A stretch of DNA of 64,000 nucleotides from Bacteroidia bacterium (GCA_022760475.1 JALEFZ010000089.1:186001-250000), one strand, 5' to 3'; positions 1 through 8,542 are shown, counted from the stretch's first letter. A program made the numbers and translations. Notes: generated by a model not told the origin, from the letters alone.

Positions 1-1
1 G

Positions 2-211
2 GAGTCCGGGGAGTCTTACAATCCATCATTGTTAGCGAACTATTGTTATGACCTTTCGAAGGAGTACAACCGTTTCTTCCACGACGGCAAGATCCTTCAA
101 TCTGACAAGCCTCACACTTCTGCCTTCCGTTTTGCCTTGAGTGATATGGTTGGTAAGACGTTGAAAGAAGGAATGAAATTGTTGGGCATAGAAATGCTGG
201 ATCGAATGTAA
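2..211 (+). CDS. argS: Arginyl-tRNA synthetase, C-terminal end (5' truncated by window)
   Basis: Only the last 69 residues are present and the reading frame is open to the left window edge. The segment contains NPSLLANYCYDLSKEYN, then FRFALSDMVGKTLKEGMKLLGIEMLDRM-like sequence ending at the stop. This is the characteristic end of the class I ArgRS anticodon-binding (DALR) domain, including the terminal LLGIEMxDRM signature. The enzyme charges tRNA-Arg with arginine in the cytoplasm. The HIGH and KMSK catalytic motifs lie upstream, outside the window. An internal TTG at 29 could be mistaken for a start, but homology clearly continues upstream of it. Confidence 0.93.
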   Translation, partial: ESGESYNPSLLANYCYDLSKEYNRFFHDGKILQSDKPHTSAFRFALSDMVGKTLKEGMKLLGIEMLDRM

Positions 212-321
212 GCCGAGCCGGCGCATATTCACATCTATTGGCAACGGATGCAAAAATTAGGTAACTTCCAGCATTCTTAAGCGTCAATGGAACGTAGACT
301 TAAATCAGAGAACCAAGACTT

Positions 322-1152
322 ATGTTAAGATATTTCATCAGCCGCGAATTTTTACTAACCCTGATAGGCCTTGGGCTATTGGGAGTGTTGTTATATCTGG
401 CTGTTTTCTTCTGGATCATGCCTGTTTATACCCGTCATGGTTCAGGGGTATTGGTTCCAGATGTGAGTGAAAAACCATATAAGGAAGCCGTTGCCATCCT
501 TAAGAAATCAAAATTGCGTCCTACTGCAGATCCGGATTCGGTTTTCATGGAAAACCTTCCTCCTGGAGTCATCATCAAACAATACCCTGCTCCCTACAGC
601 CGTGTGAAGCCCAATAGGACGATTTCATTGACCATCAATAAATTTCAGCCACCGATGGTGGCCATGCCTGAGGTCGTAGACCAGACGCTCTACCAGGCGA
701 AGGTACGCCTGGAAAACTGGGGCCTTTCCATCGGCAAGGTGATGCGTAAGCCTGACTTTGCGGAGAATGCCGTTTTGGAAGCCAAGTACAAAGGAGGAGA
801 CATAACCCCAGGCACCAAGATCCCACGAGGATCAAAGATTGATGTAATTGTGGGTTCAGGACTTGTCTCAGGAAAAGTTACCCTGCCTGATTTGACAGGA
901 TATACCTATGAGGATGCCATTGCCATCCTTACTGAGTTAAACCTTGGATTGGGCTCGGTAGTCTATGAAGAAAATGCCCCTGCAGAACAGATCGGAAAAA
1001 TCTATGACCAGCGCCCAAGATACATTCAGGGCGACTCTGTGAACATGGGTTCATCCATTGACTTGTATATATACGGTTCTGAACCAACCTCCAATGAGGG
1101 AATTGTAGTTGAGGGAGAGCTTCCTGAAAGCAAAAATGATGACGATGAGTAA
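322..1152 (+). CDS. PASTA domain membrane protein
   Basis: This 276-residue protein has a short cytoplasmic N-terminus, one membrane segment at about residues 12-32, then three consecutive PASTA repeats (about 43-112, 113-183 and 188-255). Each repeat carries the VPDV / MPEV / LPDL strand and a hydrophobic helix. The tail is acidic. PASTA domains in other bacteria bind peptidoglycan fragments or act as spacers in penicillin-binding proteins and Ser/Thr kinases. No kinase or transpeptidase domain is attached here, so the protein is probably an envelope-facing binding or scaffold protein. It overlaps the next gene by 8 bases, suggesting translational coupling. Confidence 0.85.
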   Translation: MLRYFISREFLLTLIGLGLLGVLLYLAVFFWIMPVYTRHGSGVLVPDVSEKPYKEAVAILKKSKLRPTADPDSVFMENLPPGVIIKQYPAPYSRVKPNRTISLTINKFQPPMVAMPEVVDQTLYQAKVRLENWGLSIGKVMRKPDFAENAVLEAKYKGGDITPGTKIPRGSKIDVIVGSGLVSGKVTLPDLTGYTYEDAIAILTELNLGLGSVVYEENAPAEQIGKIYDQRPRYIQGDSVNMGSSIDLYIYGSEPTSNEGIVVEGELPESKNDDDE

Positions 1153-1495
1153 AAAGATCTTTCTTTCATTTTTTCTCTTGCTCTTATTAGTTGCTTCTGC
1201 TATTGCAGTCCAAGGACAGACCCGTAATTCCAACCTTGATTCTCTGATGTATTATCAGAGGACTTACAACCTTCGCATCAAGAACTTGACTCAGGCTGAG
1301 CTTGGAGAAACTTTGGCTGCCATTGGGAAAATGACCATTCAGGATACCGCCACTTTCAATGTGGATTCCTTGAAGCGGGTGATTGCCAGGGGGCAAAAGA
1401 TCATTGATGAGGATAAGACTGCGCTTTATCTTAGAGGGAAATACGAGCATTTTTTAGCGCTTGTAAAGAAAGGCGAAGCTCGTAAGGAGGATTAG
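1145..1495 (+). CDS. Small exported protein of unknown function
   Basis: This 116-residue protein begins with a clear Sec signal peptide: Lys-Lys, a Leu-rich core, then AVQGQ. The ATG at 1145 is preferred because it places the basic residues directly before the hydrophobic core. In-frame ATGs at 1136 and 1139 and a TTG at 1109 would only add residues ahead of the signal. The mature part is about 90 residues, helical and charged, with no motif I recognise. It overlaps the end of the PASTA gene, so the two are probably one transcript and may act together in the envelope. Function unknown. Confidence 0.7.
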   Translation: MSKKIFLSFFLLLLLVASAIAVQGQTRNSNLDSLMYYQRTYNLRIKNLTQAELGETLAAIGKMTIQDTATFNVDSLKRVIARGQKIIDEDKTALYLRGKYEHFLALVKKGEARKED

Positions 1496-1505
1496 GAAGA
1501 ATAGG

Positions 1506-1550
1506 AATAGGAGTTTACCATGGTTCTGATGCCATAGATAAACCCCTATT
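1506..1550. repeat. Hairpin between convergent genes
   Basis: Arms at 1506-1517 and 1539-1550 pair over 12 bases with one mismatch. The loop contains a further ATGG/CCAT pairing. It lies between two genes that end facing each other. There is no U-tract on either side, so it is only a possible bidirectional terminator or mRNA-stabilising hairpin. Confidence 0.4.
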
Positions 1551-1571
1551 AGGATCAAGCATCCAAAAATT

Positions 1572-2966
1572 CTACTGTTCCTTAATCCACCCAATCATAT
1601 CCTTGATTACCTGCTCCGAAAAGGTCTCCGTCAACTGGCCATACTCTGTAACCAATCCTGTCTCAGCCTTTTGGAAAAGGTGATTCATATCGGGATAGAC
1701 TTTTGAGCTAAATTCAGGATTGCTTTCCATCAGGCTAGCCAGTGCGGCCAGGTTTGGAGAGGCCAGAACCTGGATATCTTTTCCTCCGAAAAGGGCCAGG
1801 ATGGGAATATCGGCTTCATTGATGAAGGGCTTGGGATCTGTCTCCAGAAAGTACCGCATCCAGGGCGAAGTCATAGGTTTTGTTCTGCTTTCCAAGTTGT
1901 CTCCAACTATGCCTAAACTTGCTTTATCTTCTTCTGTAAATGAGGAAAGAAGCTCGCTGGTTTGGTCATTTACCTTTTGAAGTGCTTCGTCATTATCAGG
2001 AGTTTTAAGTATGATCTGGTAAATCTTTCTTGAAAGCTCCTTGTTTTTTGCGACCAATTCTTTTTCAAAGCCACTTTTTTCAAGGTATGCCTCCTGCTGA
2101 GTGATGAGAATTTCATCTCCTGGAAGTCCAGGCCCAGCCAACATGACAATATAACTGACCGAGCTCTCTATGCTTGCAACCATAGGGGCAATCAATCCCC
2201 CTTCGCTATGCCCTACCAGTCCAATTTTGCTTTGGTCTACCTCAGATCTGGTCTTCAGGAATTCAATTCCGGATTGAATGTCCCTCGCAAAGTCCTTGGA
2301 GGTGGCAGACTTAAAGTCGCCCTCAGATTCGCCAATCCCTCTGTCATCCATTCTCAATACAGCTATGCCATTGCGAGAAAATGCATCCGCAATTACCCAG
2401 AAAGGTTTGTGTTCAAATATTGTCTCGTCTCTGTCCTGAGGTCCTGATCCTGTAATCAGAATCACAGTCGGAAAGGGGCCTTTTCCTTCAGGTGTGGTTA
2501 GCGTCCCTGCCAACTTAAAATTCTCCACCACATTCTCTACCTTTACTTCTTCAACGCTGTATGGAAAGGGAGCCTTGGGAGTTTGAGGCCTTTCAGCTTT
2601 GGTGGTACCGTAAGAGAGGTTCAATGGTACTGCCCCCATTCCTTGAACAAAGGTTCCGGAAATGCTCTTGGCTTCAGGATCGTACTTTCCTGTGTAATTG
2701 ATAAATAGCCTGTCTAATTTGATGTTCAACTTAGGTGCTTCGAAGGAGATCTCAGAAACGGGAATGCCATAGGCACCCTGATCAGGACTGTCCATGGTAG
2801 CGGCAAGGACGCCCTCTTCTTCGCTGATGTGAAATATAATTCTCATGCTCTGAGCTCCAACTTCCAGCTTCCCCTCCCAATCTCCAAGAGGTTTTTGAGC
2901 GAAGGAGGTGGCTCCCATACCAAGAATAAGTAAAAGCGACATGGCAATTTGAGTAAGTTTGTGCAT
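1572..2966 (-). CDS. Exported alpha/beta hydrolase
   Basis: This 464-residue protein has a signal peptide (about 1-23, ending SFAQ), an N-terminal beta-rich domain of roughly 120 residues, and a C-terminal alpha/beta hydrolase. The nucleophile elbow is GHSEGG at 252-257, so Ser254 is the presumed nucleophile. LITGSGPQDRDE near 170-181 contributes the oxyanion region, and a DMNH sequence close to the C-terminus supplies the likely catalytic His. This two-domain arrangement is common for periplasmic S33-like or dienelactone-type hydrolases of Bacteroidota. The substrate (ester or peptide) cannot be inferred. It stands alone, convergent with the PASTA pair. Confidence 0.85.
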   Translation of the reverse strand: MHKLTQIAMSLLLILGMGATSFAQKPLGDWEGKLEVGAQSMRIIFHISEEEGVLAATMDSPDQGAYGIPVSEISFEAPKLNIKLDRLFINYTGKYDPEAKSISGTFVQGMGAVPLNLSYGTTKAERPQTPKAPFPYSVEEVKVENVVENFKLAGTLTTPEGKGPFPTVILITGSGPQDRDETIFEHKPFWVIADAFSRNGIAVLRMDDRGIGESEGDFKSATSKDFARDIQSGIEFLKTRSEVDQSKIGLVGHSEGGLIAPMVASIESSVSYIVMLAGPGLPGDEILITQQEAYLEKSGFEKELVAKNKELSRKIYQIILKTPDNDEALQKVNDQTSELLSSFTEEDKASLGIVGDNLESRTKPMTSPWMRYFLETDPKPFINEADIPILALFGGKDIQVLASPNLAALASLMESNPEFSSKVYPDMNHLFQKAETGLVTEYGQLTETFSEQVIKDMIGWIKEQ

Positions 2967-3027
2967 ATGTATTAGATATTTAGAAAAATGTCTAATTATC
3001 CTAACGAAGGATAAAACAATTGGTTAC

Positions 3028-3059
3028 AAAAAAATCCCGTTGGCAAACACCAACGGGAT
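3028..3059 (-). terminator. Intrinsic terminator of the OmpA-type lipoprotein gene
   Basis: A perfect 10-bp stem (arms 3034-3043 and 3050-3059) with a 6-nt loop is followed on the minus strand by a run of seven T (plus-strand A at 3028-3034). It lies 24 bases past the stop of the gene ending at 3083. Confidence 0.9.
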
Positions 3060-3082
3060 CAAAGTATCTTTAAAGATATGGA

Positions 3083-3841
3083 TTAGTTATTTCCTCCATC
3101 CATAGACTTTTTGAAGTCCCAAAGACCTTCCACGTCAGGAACGATAACGAACTCTGTACGACGGTTCTTTTCTTTGTTCTCTTTGGTATCGTTAGGAGCG
3201 ATAGGCATGGTATCACCTTTACCGGTAGCAGTCAAACGCTTGGTAGAAACACCAGCTTCTTCCAAAGAGCGAACTACTGCAAGGGCACGAGCCGCAGAAA
3301 GAGACCAGTTGTCTTTGAACTTGTTTCTGTGGATCTTTACAGGATCAGAGTCAGTATGACCTTCAACCATTACGCTTAGCTTTCCGTTTTTGTTGAATAC
3401 TTCAGCCATTTTTCCGATAAGCTCCTCAGACTCTTTGGTCAATTTGTCGCGTCCAGCGTCAAACAAAATTGCGTTAGAAAGGGCGATGTACAATTTACCT
3501 TCGCGCTCTTCAACGTTGATGTCAGAAGGGTTGTAAGTTTCAAAAACCTCGTTGATAGCTGTTTCTAGCTCAGAGATTTCTTTCTTGTTCTCAGCAATTG
3601 TCTTGCTCAGATCAACGATTTCCTGCTTGCTCATGTTTAAGTTTTTCTCTAGTTCAGAGAAAGCAGCAGATAGAGAATCATTCTTGGCGTTTGCAGAAGA
3701 GATTTGGCTTTCAAGGCCAGCTTTTTCTGCAGCAGCGCGGGTTACTTCTTGGTCGTATTTCTTCTTAGAAACACAAGAAGTAAGGGTAGCCATAGCAGCA
3801 ACCAATACAGTAATTTTAAGGACCGTAACTGAAAGTTTCAT
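3083..3841 (-). CDS. OmpA family lipoprotein
   Basis: The 252-residue precursor has a signal peptide with lipobox LTSC (Cys23). Residues 30-105 are a charged coiled coil. The C-terminus is an OmpA-like peptidoglycan-binding domain, recognised by EGHTDSDPV, the LSAARALAVVRSL helix, GKGDTMPIAPNDT and the NRRTEFVI end. The Asp and Arg that contact diaminopimelate in this family are present. It probably tethers the outer membrane to peptidoglycan, like Pal-type proteins. It is monocistronic, with its own terminator and a long upstream region shared with a divergent histidine kinase. Confidence 0.9.
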   Translation of the reverse strand: MKLSVTVLKITVLVAAMATLTSCVSKKKYDQEVTRAAAEKAGLESQISSANAKNDSLSAAFSELEKNLNMSKQEIVDLSKTIAENKKEISELETAINEVFETYNPSDINVEEREGKLYIALSNAILFDAGRDKLTKESEELIGKMAEVFNKNGKLSVMVEGHTDSDPVKIHRNKFKDNWSLSAARALAVVRSLEEAGVSTKRLTATGKGDTMPIAPNDTKENKEKNRRTEFVIVPDVEGLWDFKKSMDGGNN

Positions 3842-3941
3842 GATAATTGAGCGTTGTGTAACAAGTTATTCGATGAATATGGTATCGTCTAATGCCATTC
3901 AAATTCTAGTGTGCATAGTTATTGATACTTATGCAAAAAGG

Positions 3942-3949
3942 CAAATTTA
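3942..3949 (-). promoter_or_regulatory. Candidate -7 promoter element for the OmpA-type lipoprotein
   Basis: On the minus strand the site reads TAAATTTG, an exact match to the Bacteroidota -7 consensus TAnnTTTG. It would give a 5' leader of about 95 nt. No TTG (-33) was found at the expected spacing, so support is modest. Confidence 0.35.
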
Positions 3950-4117
3950 GTGCCCTGATTCTCCACTTTTTAACGTATAATTTAAAGTTTTGATGAATTT
4001 TCTACGCGTAAAAAGTTATGGAAATCCGGAAACTACGCTTTTCAAGTATCGGTTTTCACCTTTTATGACACCAGGAACGCACCAAAGTTACCCAAAAGTT
4101 GAATTTTTTACCAATTC

Positions 4118-4139
4118 AAGGCCAACTGCTTGGCCTTTT
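4118..4139 (+). terminator. Orphan terminator-like hairpin
   Basis: A perfect 8-bp stem (4118-4125 with 4130-4137) with a CTGC tetraloop is followed by TTTT on the plus strand. No annotated gene ends here. The next plus-strand gene begins 112 bases downstream and the previous gene runs the other way. It could end a small RNA or an attenuated leader of the kinase operon. Confidence 0.45.
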
Positions 4140-4250
4140 AATGAATTTATTTCTCATTTTTTTTGAGACTTAAAACATTGAGAATGAATTTTATCCGCTG
4201 TAACTTATTGTCTCGACCGATTTATTATCCAATTCTGATCCTGCCTAAAC

Positions 4251-6083
4251 ATGTATAAGTTTCTTTTTGCCCTGACTCTCATTTTTTTCATTCCTTCAAA
4301 GAAATATGCCCAAAAATTAAGTGTCGATAGCATGAAGCAAATAGTCCAAGGGCAGGTTTCCGTTCAGAAAATGAAAAGCTTGCTGAACCTCAGTTCAGAG
4401 TTGAAGCAGGTAGATCGAGAACTCGGAGAGGCATATGCGCATCAAGGCAGGAAAATTGCTTTGAGGTTGCAAGATACCGCCTACACATGGCTTGGTCATG
4501 TGGAGACAAGTTTTTATAAACGGATGAAGGCTGAGTATGATTCTGCTATTCTCTATGCCACTGAGTCACTAAGGTGGGCAGAGTTACTGGCTAATGAGCG
4601 AGCAGTAGGGGCTTCAGCAAATGAACTGGGTAAAATATTCGCGAGAATGGACGATCCTGAGAAGTCTATTTATTATAATAAAATCGCCCTTCAAATAGCT
4701 CATCAGACCAACAGTAATCGGAGGCTTGCCAGCTATAGAATGAGTATTGGAAATAGCTTCTATGATTACTTTCGCAAGACTCAAGATAGCCAATTTCTCG
4801 ATTCTGCCTCTTTTTATTATGAAGAATCCGCAAGCAGCTTTTTAGAAATGGGAGACTCCAGTGGCTATTTTCAGGCTGTTGGTAACCAAACCAATGTCTT
4901 CAGGAGGCAAGGGGCGTACCAAAAGGCCCTGGAGGTTAGTAGAGTAGAATATGCCTATTATGAGAGAAGTGAGGACGTTTTGAACCTGTTGATCAGTTCA
5001 ACCGGGCTTTCTACAGTTCTGAATAAACTTGGAAAGCATAAAGAAGCCCTTTACTACGATAAAATCGGAGAAAGGATAGCTGATTCCCTTGGAGACAAAG
5101 AGGCATTAAGGCAAGTCTATTCCAACATGAAGGCCAATTTTCATGAATTGAATGATTTCAAGCAAGAATCAGAGACTTGGGGAAAATGGAGTTTTGTAGA
5201 TAGCATGCTTAATGATAGAGAGATGAAAGAGTTGAGCTATGATTTGGAGGCCAAGTACAAAAATGAGAAGCAAGCAAAAGAGATAGTTGAAAAGGAGTTG
5301 GAGATAAATGCGGAACGGATCAGAAATAGAAATGCGTTTCTGGTTCTTGGTATTTTTATGGTAGCCATGATCCTGACTGGCTTGATCACTTATTTCAGGT
5401 ATAGATTTATCCAAAAGCTCCGCATGCAAAAATTGCTGGCTGACCAACAAAAAAAGAGGTTTTCTGCTGTTATGGAGGCCCAAGAAAGAGAACGGACCCG
5501 TATCGCTATGGATTTACATGATGGTTTGGGGCAATTACTTTCGGCAGCAAAGATGAATGTATCTAGTCTTGATGAAGCAATAGCAAGCGGTGGAGATAAA
5601 GAGGATGAAAAAATCTACTCCTCTTCTGTAAAGCTTCTCGATGAAGCTGCCCAAGAGGTAAGGCAGGTATCGCACAACCTGATGCCCATTAAGTTAAAAG
5701 AACATGGATTGATTGCTGCTCTGAAAGAAATGGCTGAGCAGATAAACTCCGCAAGGGAAACTCCAATGTTAACAATTGCATCCCATGATTTTGTAGGAAG
5801 GATGGAAGTCGAAATGGAGATATCTGTTTATAGAATTTGCCAAGAGATCATCAACAATAGCCTAAAGCATTCAGGAGCAGACAAAATGAGTTTGGATATC
5901 AAGAACCCTGGAGGAAAACTTGAAATAGTATATAAAGATAATGGTAAGGGGCTAAGCCTGGATGATCTGAATAAGGGTTCGGGTATAGGTTGGAGCAATA
6001 TCCAGCTAAGGGCAGAACTCATTGGGGCAAGTTTGAAGGTAGAAAGCCTGGAACAAGGCGCCAGAATACAACTCTATCTTTAA
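4251..6083 (+). CDS. TPR-containing sensor histidine kinase (NarX/HisKA_3 type)
   Basis: This 610-residue protein has a signal-like N-terminus ending KKYAQK and a periplasmic helical region of tetratricopeptide-like repeats (about 25-330). A coiled coil follows, then one membrane segment at about 361-381. The cytoplasmic part has a HisKA_3 dimerisation domain with MDLHDGLGQ, where His423 is the phospho-acceptor. A HATPase domain ends it, with an N-box around IINNSLKHS and a G-box DNGKGLSLDD. Such kinases pair with NarL-type regulators, one of which lies two genes downstream. The periplasmic TPR region suggests it senses a protein or peptide signal, which is inference. Confidence 0.92.
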   Translation: MYKFLFALTLIFFIPSKKYAQKLSVDSMKQIVQGQVSVQKMKSLLNLSSELKQVDRELGEAYAHQGRKIALRLQDTAYTWLGHVETSFYKRMKAEYDSAILYATESLRWAELLANERAVGASANELGKIFARMDDPEKSIYYNKIALQIAHQTNSNRRLASYRMSIGNSFYDYFRKTQDSQFLDSASFYYEESASSFLEMGDSSGYFQAVGNQTNVFRRQGAYQKALEVSRVEYAYYERSEDVLNLLISSTGLSTVLNKLGKHKEALYYDKIGERIADSLGDKEALRQVYSNMKANFHELNDFKQESETWGKWSFVDSMLNDREMKELSYDLEAKYKNEKQAKEIVEKELEINAERIRNRNAFLVLGIFMVAMILTGLITYFRYRFIQKLRMQKLLADQQKKRFSAVMEAQERERTRIAMDLHDGLGQLLSAAKMNVSSLDEAIASGGDKEDEKIYSSSVKLLDEAAQEVRQVSHNLMPIKLKEHGLIAALKEMAEQINSARETPMLTIASHDFVGRMEVEMEISVYRICQEIINNSLKHSGADKMSLDIKNPGGKLEIVYKDNGKGLSLDDLNKGSGIGWSNIQLRAELIGASLKVESLEQGARIQLYL

Positions 6084-6101
6084 TGAGAGACAATAAATAG
6101 C

Positions 6102-6109
6102 TAGCTTTG
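6102..6109 (+). promoter_or_regulatory. Possible internal -7 promoter element before the DUF2750 gene
   Basis: TAGCTTTG matches TAnnTTTG exactly but ends only three bases before the ATG at 6113. Any transcript from it would be leaderless. It may be coincidence, since the gene can also be read from the kinase promoter. Confidence 0.2.
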
Positions 6110-6112
6110 GGC

Positions 6113-6535
6113 ATGGAAAATAAGATTCTGGAAGAAGTTCAGTCTCGGAGTCCCGAGGAATTGTACCGACTATTTATTGAGCGTGTGGTAGAGCAGGAAG
6201 CGATTTGGGGGCTCTATCAGGAAAAAAAGGATGGCTGGGCTGTAACTGTGGACGAGAACAAGACTGAAAGACTGGTCTTGTGGTCTGAGTCGGGTTTTGC
6301 TAAAATGAATGCTGTCCAGAATTGGAATGCCTATGGCCCTGAACCGATTGACCTTTATGGCTTTGTAGAAAGTGGCATAGAGGAACTTGTTTCTGAGGGA
6401 CGAAGTGTAAGTATCATGTACTTTCCTGAAGTAGGTGGACTGGAAGTAGGACTTGAATTCCTGAAAAGAGACCTGGAAGGATGCATTGAGCAATATTATC
6501 CTTCGGAAGAGGATGGAGGAAACGAAGAAGAATAA
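6113..6535 (+). CDS. DUF2750 family protein
   Basis: This 140-residue cytoplasmic protein has no signal peptide or membrane segment. The pattern matches DUF2750 as I remember it: FIERVVEQEAIWGLY, a Trp-Ala strand, LVLWSESGFAK, and WNAYGPEPIDLYGFVE. Its biochemical role is unknown. The ATG at 6113 is chosen over a TTG two codons upstream. The gene begins 29 bases after the kinase stop and overlaps the response-regulator start by 23 bases, so it is embedded in the two-component operon. It may be a regulator or partner of the pathway, or a passenger. The tail is very acidic. Confidence 0.72.
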   Translation: MENKILEEVQSRSPEELYRLFIERVVEQEAIWGLYQEKKDGWAVTVDENKTERLVLWSESGFAKMNAVQNWNAYGPEPIDLYGFVESGIEELVSEGRSVSIMYFPEVGGLEVGLEFLKRDLEGCIEQYYPSEEDGGNEEE

Positions 6536-7169
6536 AATAAGGCTACTACTGGTAGATGACCATCAAATAGTCATTGATGGTATAAAAAACTTACTCAGGA
6601 AATCGGAAGAATTCTGGGTTGTTGGAGAATTTCAAAATGGCTACGATGCCCTGGAGTTTTTACAAGAAAATAGGGTAGACCTGATGATTACCGACTTGCA
6701 AATGCCTTCCATGTCTGGCATCGAGCTATGTCAAAAGGTAAAAGAACAATTCCAGGAAGTAAAAATCCTTGTTCTCAGTATGCACCATGATCCTGATGTG
6801 GTTAGAAAAATCTTTGCTAGCCATGCAGAGGGTTATATTTTAAAGAATACAGATAGAAAAGAACTCAAGGATGCTATTTACCAACTCGTAAATGGAGGAA
6901 CTTATTATAGCAGAGAGGTTTTGCAAAGCATGCTGGGGGAAGTGATCTCTAAAGAAAAAGAATCCCAGGTAAAGTTAAGTCCTCGGGAAATAGAAATCTT
7001 ACAATTGATTGCTGAAGAACATACCACTCCAGAAATTGCTGAAAAATTATTCATTAGCCCGAGAACTGTGGAAACCCATCGCAAGCACCTGATGCAGAAA
7101 TCAGGTTCGAAATCAGTGGTGGGTTTGATCATGTTTGGATTGAAAACACGAATCATTACCCTCAATTAA
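6513..7169 (+). CDS. NarL/FixJ-type response regulator
   Basis: The 218-residue protein has a receiver domain (about 8-125) with the acidic pair DD at 15-16, phospho-acceptor Asp61 in ITDLQMPSMSG, and a Ser/Lys switch region further on. A LuxR-type helix-turn-helix follows at about 155-215 (LSPREIEILQLIAE, then RTVETHRKHLMQK). The ATG at 6513 begins the conserved MEETKKNKIRLLLVDDH sequence; upstream in-frame codons add only unrelated residues and lie in the DUF2750 gene. It is the evident partner of the HisKA_3 kinase at 4251, and probably regulates the downstream HTH and barrel genes. Confidence 0.94.
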   Translation: MEETKKNKIRLLLVDDHQIVIDGIKNLLRKSEEFWVVGEFQNGYDALEFLQENRVDLMITDLQMPSMSGIELCQKVKEQFQEVKILVLSMHHDPDVVRKIFASHAEGYILKNTDRKELKDAIYQLVNGGTYYSREVLQSMLGEVISKEKESQVKLSPREIEILQLIAEEHTTPEIAEKLFISPRTVETHRKHLMQKSGSKSVVGLIMFGLKTRIITLN

Positions 7170-7202
7170 ACTGAAGCTCAAGTTTGCTACCCATTTGAAC
7201 TG

Positions 7203-7559
7203 ATGCAACATCCGTATTTACCCGGATGGAATTTACCCAAGAATACGGATACCCAGTTGCCGTCCCAGAGCCTAGCTTTGTATCAAAAGTTCAACCCACA
7301 AATGAAGAAAAGGTGGATTACGCATCAATCCCTGACAGCCAGGGAGCGAGAAGTTTTATTGCTCATAGTTTCGGAGAAGATTAGCCATGAGATTGCTATA
7401 GAACTCGGAATTAGCAAAGGAACAGTAGAAAACCATCGGCGGAGCATCATCAGAAAAACAAAAATTCGTCATGTCGCTGGGCTGGTGAAGTTTGCCATCA
7501 GGCAGGGGTGGGTTGAAGCCTATTATTTCAAAAATACTCCTAAAAAATTTAAGTCATGA
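7203..7559 (+). CDS. Stand-alone LuxR-type HTH protein
   Basis: This 118-residue protein has an unstructured, Pro/Gln-rich N-terminus of about 40 residues and a single LuxR helix-turn-helix (LTAREREVLLLIVSE, then GTVENHRRSIIRKT). No receiver domain is present, so it cannot be phosphorylated like a normal response regulator. The HTH resembles that of the response regulator just upstream, suggesting duplication followed by loss of the receiver. Its stop overlaps the next gene's ATG in an ATGA, so the two are translationally coupled. It may form heterodimers with, or compete with, the response regulator; that is inference. Confidence 0.82.
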   Translation: MQHPYLPGWNLPKNTDTQLPSQSLALYQKFNPQMKKRWITHQSLTAREREVLLLIVSEKISHEIAIELGISKGTVENHRRSIIRKTKIRHVAGLVKFAIRQGWVEAYYFKNTPKKFKS

Positions 7560-8542
7560 AAAAGTGTTTGATTCTACTTGCCTTGTTATTTACCCATGTT
7601 TTATTCGCCCAAAATGTTTCTTATACCGTCTTAGAAACCCATGCCAAATTGCCTTTTGCCCAACTTGGTCTTATAGCTGTAGGGGGAGATATCGCCGCCA
7701 ATTTCAATGAACTTGATGGCATGCAGATCAATTTTGGTCCCGGTTTCGATTCCAAAATCCACCTTGGAAATATCCTTCATCTACATGCCCACGGCTATCG
7801 AGCTTCTTATGTGGACGTTCAGAGGTTCCTCAATTCTGATAATGGGGAAATTGACGCAGCTAATATCAATGAAACTGTGGATAGAAAAGCCTCCTCTCTT
7901 GATCTTGGCGTTAGTTTTACCCCCTTTGTAAAAAAATCTCAAGGACGAATTGCTGTTGCAATTAAAGAAGGAAGTTATGTAAGTGGAGGGGCAACAAGCT
8001 TCTCCAGCAAATATATCATGGCGAAGAGTGATGTTGTAAGCATTTTTGGATTCAGGGGAGGAGTAAGCAGGTATAGGTATAACCTTATTGGGAACCTGGG
8101 AACTGAATCAGGGGAAAATCTCAGGGATCATTATGCTGTTTTGAATGGAAATGCCCTTTTCGGAGGAGTTGTATTTACAAGTTTCGGTCATGTGAAAATC
8201 AATGCCAAGGGCTATGGAATCAAGGAAGCCGGAAGGTATTTCAACCTCTATGCAGATGTTCTATTTGGCCCGGACACTCGGATGATGGCTACCTCAGGCC
8301 AACAAGAGTTGCAGGTTATAAAGATTTCAGGTTCGGACATCGGTAACAATAGCCTAGGCTTCAGACTGGGCTGGGAAAAGTATACTTCCAAAAGATGGGG
8401 GATAGGATATCGGTTCGAAACAGGAATCCGACCTGGCTTTGGCAAGTCGCCCTATTTGAGGATGGACGTGGTGCTACCCATGTTTGCAGTTACGCGGAGT
8501 CCCCAAAAGGCCAATCAGTTATTGAAAAAATTGAAGCCATAA
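7556..8542 (+). CDS. Exported protein, probable outer-membrane beta-barrel
   Basis: The 328-residue protein begins with a signal peptide (MKKCLILLALLFTHVLFAQ). The rest is rich in alternating hydrophobic/polar strands with many Gly and aromatic residues, as expected for an outer-membrane barrel. I do not recognise the family. The start is fixed by the ATGA overlap with the HTH gene. Because it closes the operon, it may be either the output of the two-component system or part of its sensing route. The C-terminus (NQLLKKLKP) is basic and lacks the terminal aromatic of classical barrels. Confidence 0.65.
   Translation: MKKCLILLALLFTHVLFAQNVSYTVLETHAKLPFAQLGLIAVGGDIAANFNELDGMQINFGPGFDSKIHLGNILHLHAHGYRASYVDVQRFLNSDNGEIDAANINETVDRKASSLDLGVSFTPFVKKSQGRIAVAIKEGSYVSGGATSFSSKYIMAKSDVVSIFGFRGGVSRYRYNLIGNLGTESGENLRDHYAVLNGNALFGGVVFTSFGHVKINAKGYGIKEAGRYFNLYADVLFGPDTRMMATSGQQELQVIKISGSDIGNNSLGFRLGWEKYTSKRWGIGYRFETGIRPGFGKSPYLRMDVVLPMFAVTRSPQKANQLLKKLKP

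Larger units (their letters stand above)
3842..4250. other. 409-bp intergenic region between divergent genes
   Basis: No convincing ORF is visible. It holds a minus-strand -7-like box at 3942-3949 (TAAATTTG when read on the minus strand), about 100 bases before the lipoprotein start. It also holds an isolated terminator-like hairpin at 4118-4139. The rest is AT-rich. No clear promoter box was found for the kinase at 4251. Confidence 0.5.
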
